64,000 bases of DNA from Fodinibacter sp963747405. GTDB lineage: Bacteria > Actinomycetota > Actinomycetes > Actinomycetales > Dermatophilaceae. The notes beneath the pieces were generated by a model, which had not been told where the DNA came from, searched no databases, and worked only from the letters and a program-made list of their open reading frames with translations. Location: contig CAVVFG010000010.1 in NCBI GenBank assembly GCA_963747405.1, forward strand, positions 285,175 through 349,174, in the 5' to 3' direction. How positions within the stretch are numbered: the stretch's first letter is position 1; each line of letters opens with the position of its first letter. Position numbers and translations under genes: made by a program. Below are positions 61,542 through 64,000 of this stretch, piece after piece.

Positions 61542-62804
61542 TCAGAGATCGTCGGCGCCGACCGGGCGGGCCGCGAAGTCGCCGCGGGCGACGCGCACCC
61601 GCAGCAGCTCGCCGACCTCGAGCTCGGCCGGGTCGCTGACGACCGAGCCGTCGAACTGCTGCACGATCGCGTAGCCCCGGTCTAGCGTCGACTGCGGTGA
61701 CAGGGTGCGCACCTGCGCGCGCAGGTGTGCCGTGTGGTCGCGGGCCCGGTGCAGCTGGCTCTCGACCCGCCGCCGCGCCCGGGCCCGCAGCGCCTCGACG
61801 ACCTCACGCTGGCCGCGGACGAAGGCGCCCTTGTCGGTGAGCACCGGTCGGCTGCGCAGCTCGACCAGGCGACGGCGCTCGTGGTGCAGCCGCCCCGCGA
61901 GCGCTCGCCGACCACGCTCCCGGGTGGCGGCGACGGCGGCACGCTCGGCGGCGGCATCCGGCACGATCGCCTTGGCCGCGTCGGTGGGCGTTGAGGCGCG
62001 GTGGTCGGCGACGAGGTCGAGCAGCGGGGTGTCGACGTCGTGGCCGATGGCGCTGACCACGGGCGTGCGGGCCCCCGCCACGGCCCGCACCATGGTCTCG
62101 TTGCTGAACGGCAGGAGGTCCTCGACCCCGCCGCCGCCCCGGGCGATGACGATGACGTCGACCTCGGGATGGGCGTCGAGCTCGGCGAGCGCCGCGGTCA
62201 CCTCGGCCACCGCGCTGGCCCCCTGCACGGCGACCTGGCGGATCTCGAAGCGGGTGGCAGGCCAGCGGCGCCGGGCGTTCTCGACGACGTCGCGCTCCGC
62301 GGCACTGGCCCGCCCGCAGACCAGACCGACCCGGCGCGGCAGGAACGGCAGCGGCCGCTTGCGGTCGCGGTCGAACAGGCCCTCCTGCGCCAGGTGCCGC
62401 TTGAGGTACTCGAGCCGCGCGAGCAGCTCGCCGACGCCGACCGGCCGGATCTGCCGGGCGTCGAGCATCAGCGAGCCGCGCTGGGTCCAGAAGGCCGGCT
62501 TGGCCTGCAGCACGACCCGCGCGCCCTCGGTGAGCGGGCCCGGCATCGCGTCGAGGGCGTTGACCGAGATCGACACCGACAGGCTCATGTCGACGTCCGG
62601 GTCGCGCAGCGTCAGGTAGGCCGTGCGGGCGCCCGGCCGCCGGTTGAGCTGCACCACCTGGCCCTCGACCCACAGCGTCGACATCTTCTCGACGTACTCG
62701 CCGATCTTCATCGACAGCAGGCGCACCGGCCACGGCTGCTCGGCGGTCGTCTCGGCCGCCCGCTCGGGCAGCGGGCCGCGCCCCTCTCGTGCCGGCGTGC
62801 TCAT
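61542..62804 (-). CDS. xseA: exodeoxyribonuclease VII large subunit
   Basis: XseA, 420 aa, the catalytic subunit of exonuclease VII. The N-terminal OB domain (VEGQVVQLNRRPGARTAYLTLRDPDVDMSLSVSI), the catalytic core (PRRVGLVCGRASAAERDVVENARRRWP; DVIVIARGGGGVEDLLPFSNE; PVVSAIGHDVDTPLLDLVADHRASTPTDAA) and a long Arg-rich helical C-terminal region are all present. ATG 62804 has a TAGAGT -10 box 7 nt upstream on the minus strand; the frame from 62834 adds MAVVRPRVRR and would overlap that box, so I reject it. Confidence 0.95.
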   Translation of the reverse strand: MSTPAREGRGPLPERAAETTAEQPWPVRLLSMKIGEYVEKMSTLWVEGQVVQLNRRPGARTAYLTLRDPDVDMSLSVSISVNALDAMPGPLTEGARVVLQAKPAFWTQRGSLMLDARQIRPVGVGELLARLEYLKRHLAQEGLFDRDRKRPLPFLPRRVGLVCGRASAAERDVVENARRRWPATRFEIRQVAVQGASAVAEVTAALAELDAHPEVDVIVIARGGGGVEDLLPFSNETMVRAVAGARTPVVSAIGHDVDTPLLDLVADHRASTPTDAAKAIVPDAAAERAAVAATRERGRRALAGRLHHERRRLVELRSRPVLTDKGAFVRGQREVVEALRARARRRVESQLHRARDHTAHLRAQVRTLSPQSTLDRGYAIVQQFDGSVVSDPAELEVGELLRVRVARGDFAARPVGADDL

Positions 62805-62811
62805 GCGCCGA

Positions 62812-62817
62812 ACTCTA
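62812..62817 (-). promoter_or_regulatory. -10 box of xseA, probable leaderless promoter
   Basis: TAGAGT on the minus strand lies 7 nt before ATG 62804; no Shine-Dalgarno sequence is present. Confidence 0.5.
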
Positions 62818-62870
62818 GGGCGCACCACTGCCAACGGGGCTGACCGACCGGGCCGGGTCGGTCGGGTGCG

Positions 62871-63539
62871 TCAGCGGGTCTGGCGGCGGCGGGCCGAGCG
62901 GAGCATCGCCCGGTGCAGGGCCCGCGGCTCCGGAGCGGGCGGGAGGGGAGCGAGGGCCGCGCCGGCACGGCATCCGTCAAGCACGAGGGCGACGTGCCGC
63001 CGCCACGCGTCGGGCACGTCGTCGCGGGTCGTCTCGAGGATGCCGGCGATGGCGAAGGAGATCACCGGCACGTCCTCACCGGTGAGGTCGCCGCGGAGCA
63101 CCCCGGCGGCCTGCCCCCGCCGCACGACCTCCTCGACGGCGTGCCGGCCGGCGGCCCGGTCACCACCGAGCCCGCGCAGCGGCCGGGCCTCGGACTGGAT
63201 GAGGTGTGTGAAGCCGCGGTTGCGCGCCTCGATCTCGCCGACCTTCGTCACCAGGGCGGCGAAGCCGTCCCAAGGGTCCTCCGCCGCGAGGGCGTGCGCG
63301 GTGCTCGCGGTGTACTGGGCCAGGGCGTCAGCGAACGCCTCGGCGATCAGGTCGCCGCGTTCGGGGAAGCGGCGGTACAGCGTGGCGATGCCGACCCCGG
63401 CCTCTGCGGCCACAGCGCTCAGCGGTGCCGAGACACCCTCGCGGCCGAAGACCGTGCGGGCCGCCTCGAGCAGCCGGGCCCGGTTGGATGCCGCATCGGC
63501 GCGCAGCCGCGGGGACGCGGCATCCGGCGTGGTGGGCAC
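62871..63539 (-). CDS. TetR-family transcriptional regulator
   Basis: A 222-aa TetR repressor. The HTH ASNRARLLEAARTVFGREGVSAPLSAVAAEAGVGIATLYRRFPERGDLIAEAF (about residues 17-69) is textbook TetR, with ATLYRRF as recognition helix. The C-terminal domain resembles the TetR group that pairs with oxidoreductases. GTG 63539 is preceded at 6 nt by TACACT on the minus strand. It is divergent from the DoxX-like gene and probably regulates it. Confidence 0.92.
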   Translation of the reverse strand: MPTTPDAASPRLRADAASNRARLLEAARTVFGREGVSAPLSAVAAEAGVGIATLYRRFPERGDLIAEAFADALAQYTASTAHALAAEDPWDGFAALVTKVGEIEARNRGFTHLIQSEARPLRGLGGDRAAGRHAVEEVVRRGQAAGVLRGDLTGEDVPVISFAIAGILETTRDDVPDAWRRHVALVLDGCRAGAALAPLPPAPEPRALHRAMLRSARRRQTR

Positions 63540-63545
63540 CCCACC

Positions 63546-63551
63546 AGTGTA
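63546..63551 (-). promoter_or_regulatory. -10 box of the TetR gene, probable leaderless promoter
   Basis: TACACT on the minus strand lies 6 nt before GTG 63539. The neighbouring GTGTAAGTGGAATAGACC may include the operator shared with the DoxX gene. Confidence 0.4.
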
Positions 63552-63634
63552 AGTGGAATAGACCCTCCGGTTACGGCGTTTCGCCCCTGAACCGCGCCAC
63601 GGACGCGGGCCAGCACCAGCTTGGAGGACCGCCC

Positions 63635-64000
63635 ATGAACACCGTGCTCTGGATCGTTCAGATCGTCCTGGCCGTCGCCTTCGCGCTGGCCGGCATCGGC
63701 AAGCTCACCCAGCCCAAGGAGAAGATGCAGGAGCGGATGGGCTGGGTCGAGGACTACTCGGCGAGCACCGTCAAGCTGATCGGCGCCGCTGAGCTGCTCG
63801 CGGCGATCGGCCTGGTCCTGCCGGCGGCGACCGGCATCCTGCCGTGGCTCACCCCGCTGGCCGCCCTCGGCCTGGTGGTGATCATGGTGCTCGCGATCCC
63901 GGTGCACCTGCGCCGCCACGAGACCCAGATGGTCGTGGTCAACGTGGTGCTGGCCCTGCTCGCGGCCTTCGTCGCGTGGCAGCGGTTCGGGCCCAACTCG
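63635..64000 (+). CDS. DoxX-family membrane protein (partial)
   Basis: The first 122 residues of a small membrane protein run off the right edge of the window. Helix 1 (TVLWIVQIVLAVAFALAGIGKLTQP) and the following helices (VKLIGAAELLAAIGLVLPAATG; LTPLAALGLVVIMVLAIPVHL; VVVNVVLALLAAFVAW) match the four-helix DoxX/DoxX-like family. ATG 63635 follows TTGGAGGACC. Divergent TetR regulation is likely. Confidence 0.88.
   Translation, partial: MNTVLWIVQIVLAVAFALAGIGKLTQPKEKMQERMGWVEDYSASTVKLIGAAELLAAIGLVLPAATGILPWLTPLAALGLVVIMVLAIPVHLRRHETQMVVVNVVLALLAAFVAWQRFGPNS

Overview
The window is a high-GC actinobacterial chromosome segment. Supporting signs are GC-rich codon use, many GTG starts, 4-nt 'GTGA/ATGA' gene overlaps, the actinobacterial insertion in rpoC, a PknB-type kinase, LmeA (DUF2993) and MutAB-MeaB. 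Gene content would suit the Intrasporangiaceae or a neighbouring family, but that is inference. It covers the rpoBC - str - S10 - spc - alpha - rplM/rpsI supercluster, with accessory genes both inserted into it and following it.

Layout. 1-5792: rpoB 3' end, rpoC, a strong terminator, a spermidine-synthase-like methyltransferase and a GNAT acetyltransferase. 5793-10470: str operon (rpsL, rpsG, fusA, tuf). 10471-13447: an island between tuf and rpsJ holding a frame-disrupted membrane ORF, a Ser/Thr kinase and a secreted protein. 13448-25816: S10 and spc operons through secY and adk. 25817-27051: a multiply frameshifted AbiEi/DUF559-like gene bracketed by two related palindromes. 27052-33238: map, then mutA-mutB-meaB (B12-dependent methylmalonyl-CoA mutase and its chaperone). 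33239-38369: infA, rpmJ, rpsM, rpsK, rpsD, rpoA, rplQ (fused to a C-terminal sunset-like domain), truA. 38370-47521: a membrane protein, an ABC-F protein, a SnoaL-like protein, a secreted GH13 amylase/pullulanase-type gene that is frameshifted and truncated, LmeA, an MFS transporter and its ArsR-like regulator. 47630-50191: rplM, rpsI, glmM. 50192-64000: accessory and metabolic genes, including Ohr/OsmC, LhgO, GH1 beta-glucosidase, MOSC (frameshifted), beta-carbonic anhydrase, a PepSY-like secreted gene with an out-of-frame tandem duplication, class I fumarase, PfkB kinase, DUF4245, a separated xseB/xseA pair with a TetR/membrane-protein unit between them, and a TetR/DoxX divergent pair.

Regulatory and repeat features seen directly: a shared leader motif upstream of rpsL and rpsJ; about a dozen TANNNT boxes 6-8 nt before start codons (leaderless-transcript architecture); two LacI-type operators upstream of the amylase; a CRP/GlxR-type palindrome; and several short palindrome families, each present twice. 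Two of these families bracket genes inserted in the ribosomal cluster. I found no CRISPR array, tRNA, rRNA, intact transposase or phage gene. The best candidates for something undescribed are the palindrome-bracketed insertions, the 85-bp palindromic element at 27.9 and 61.5 kb, and the rpsL/rpsJ leader.
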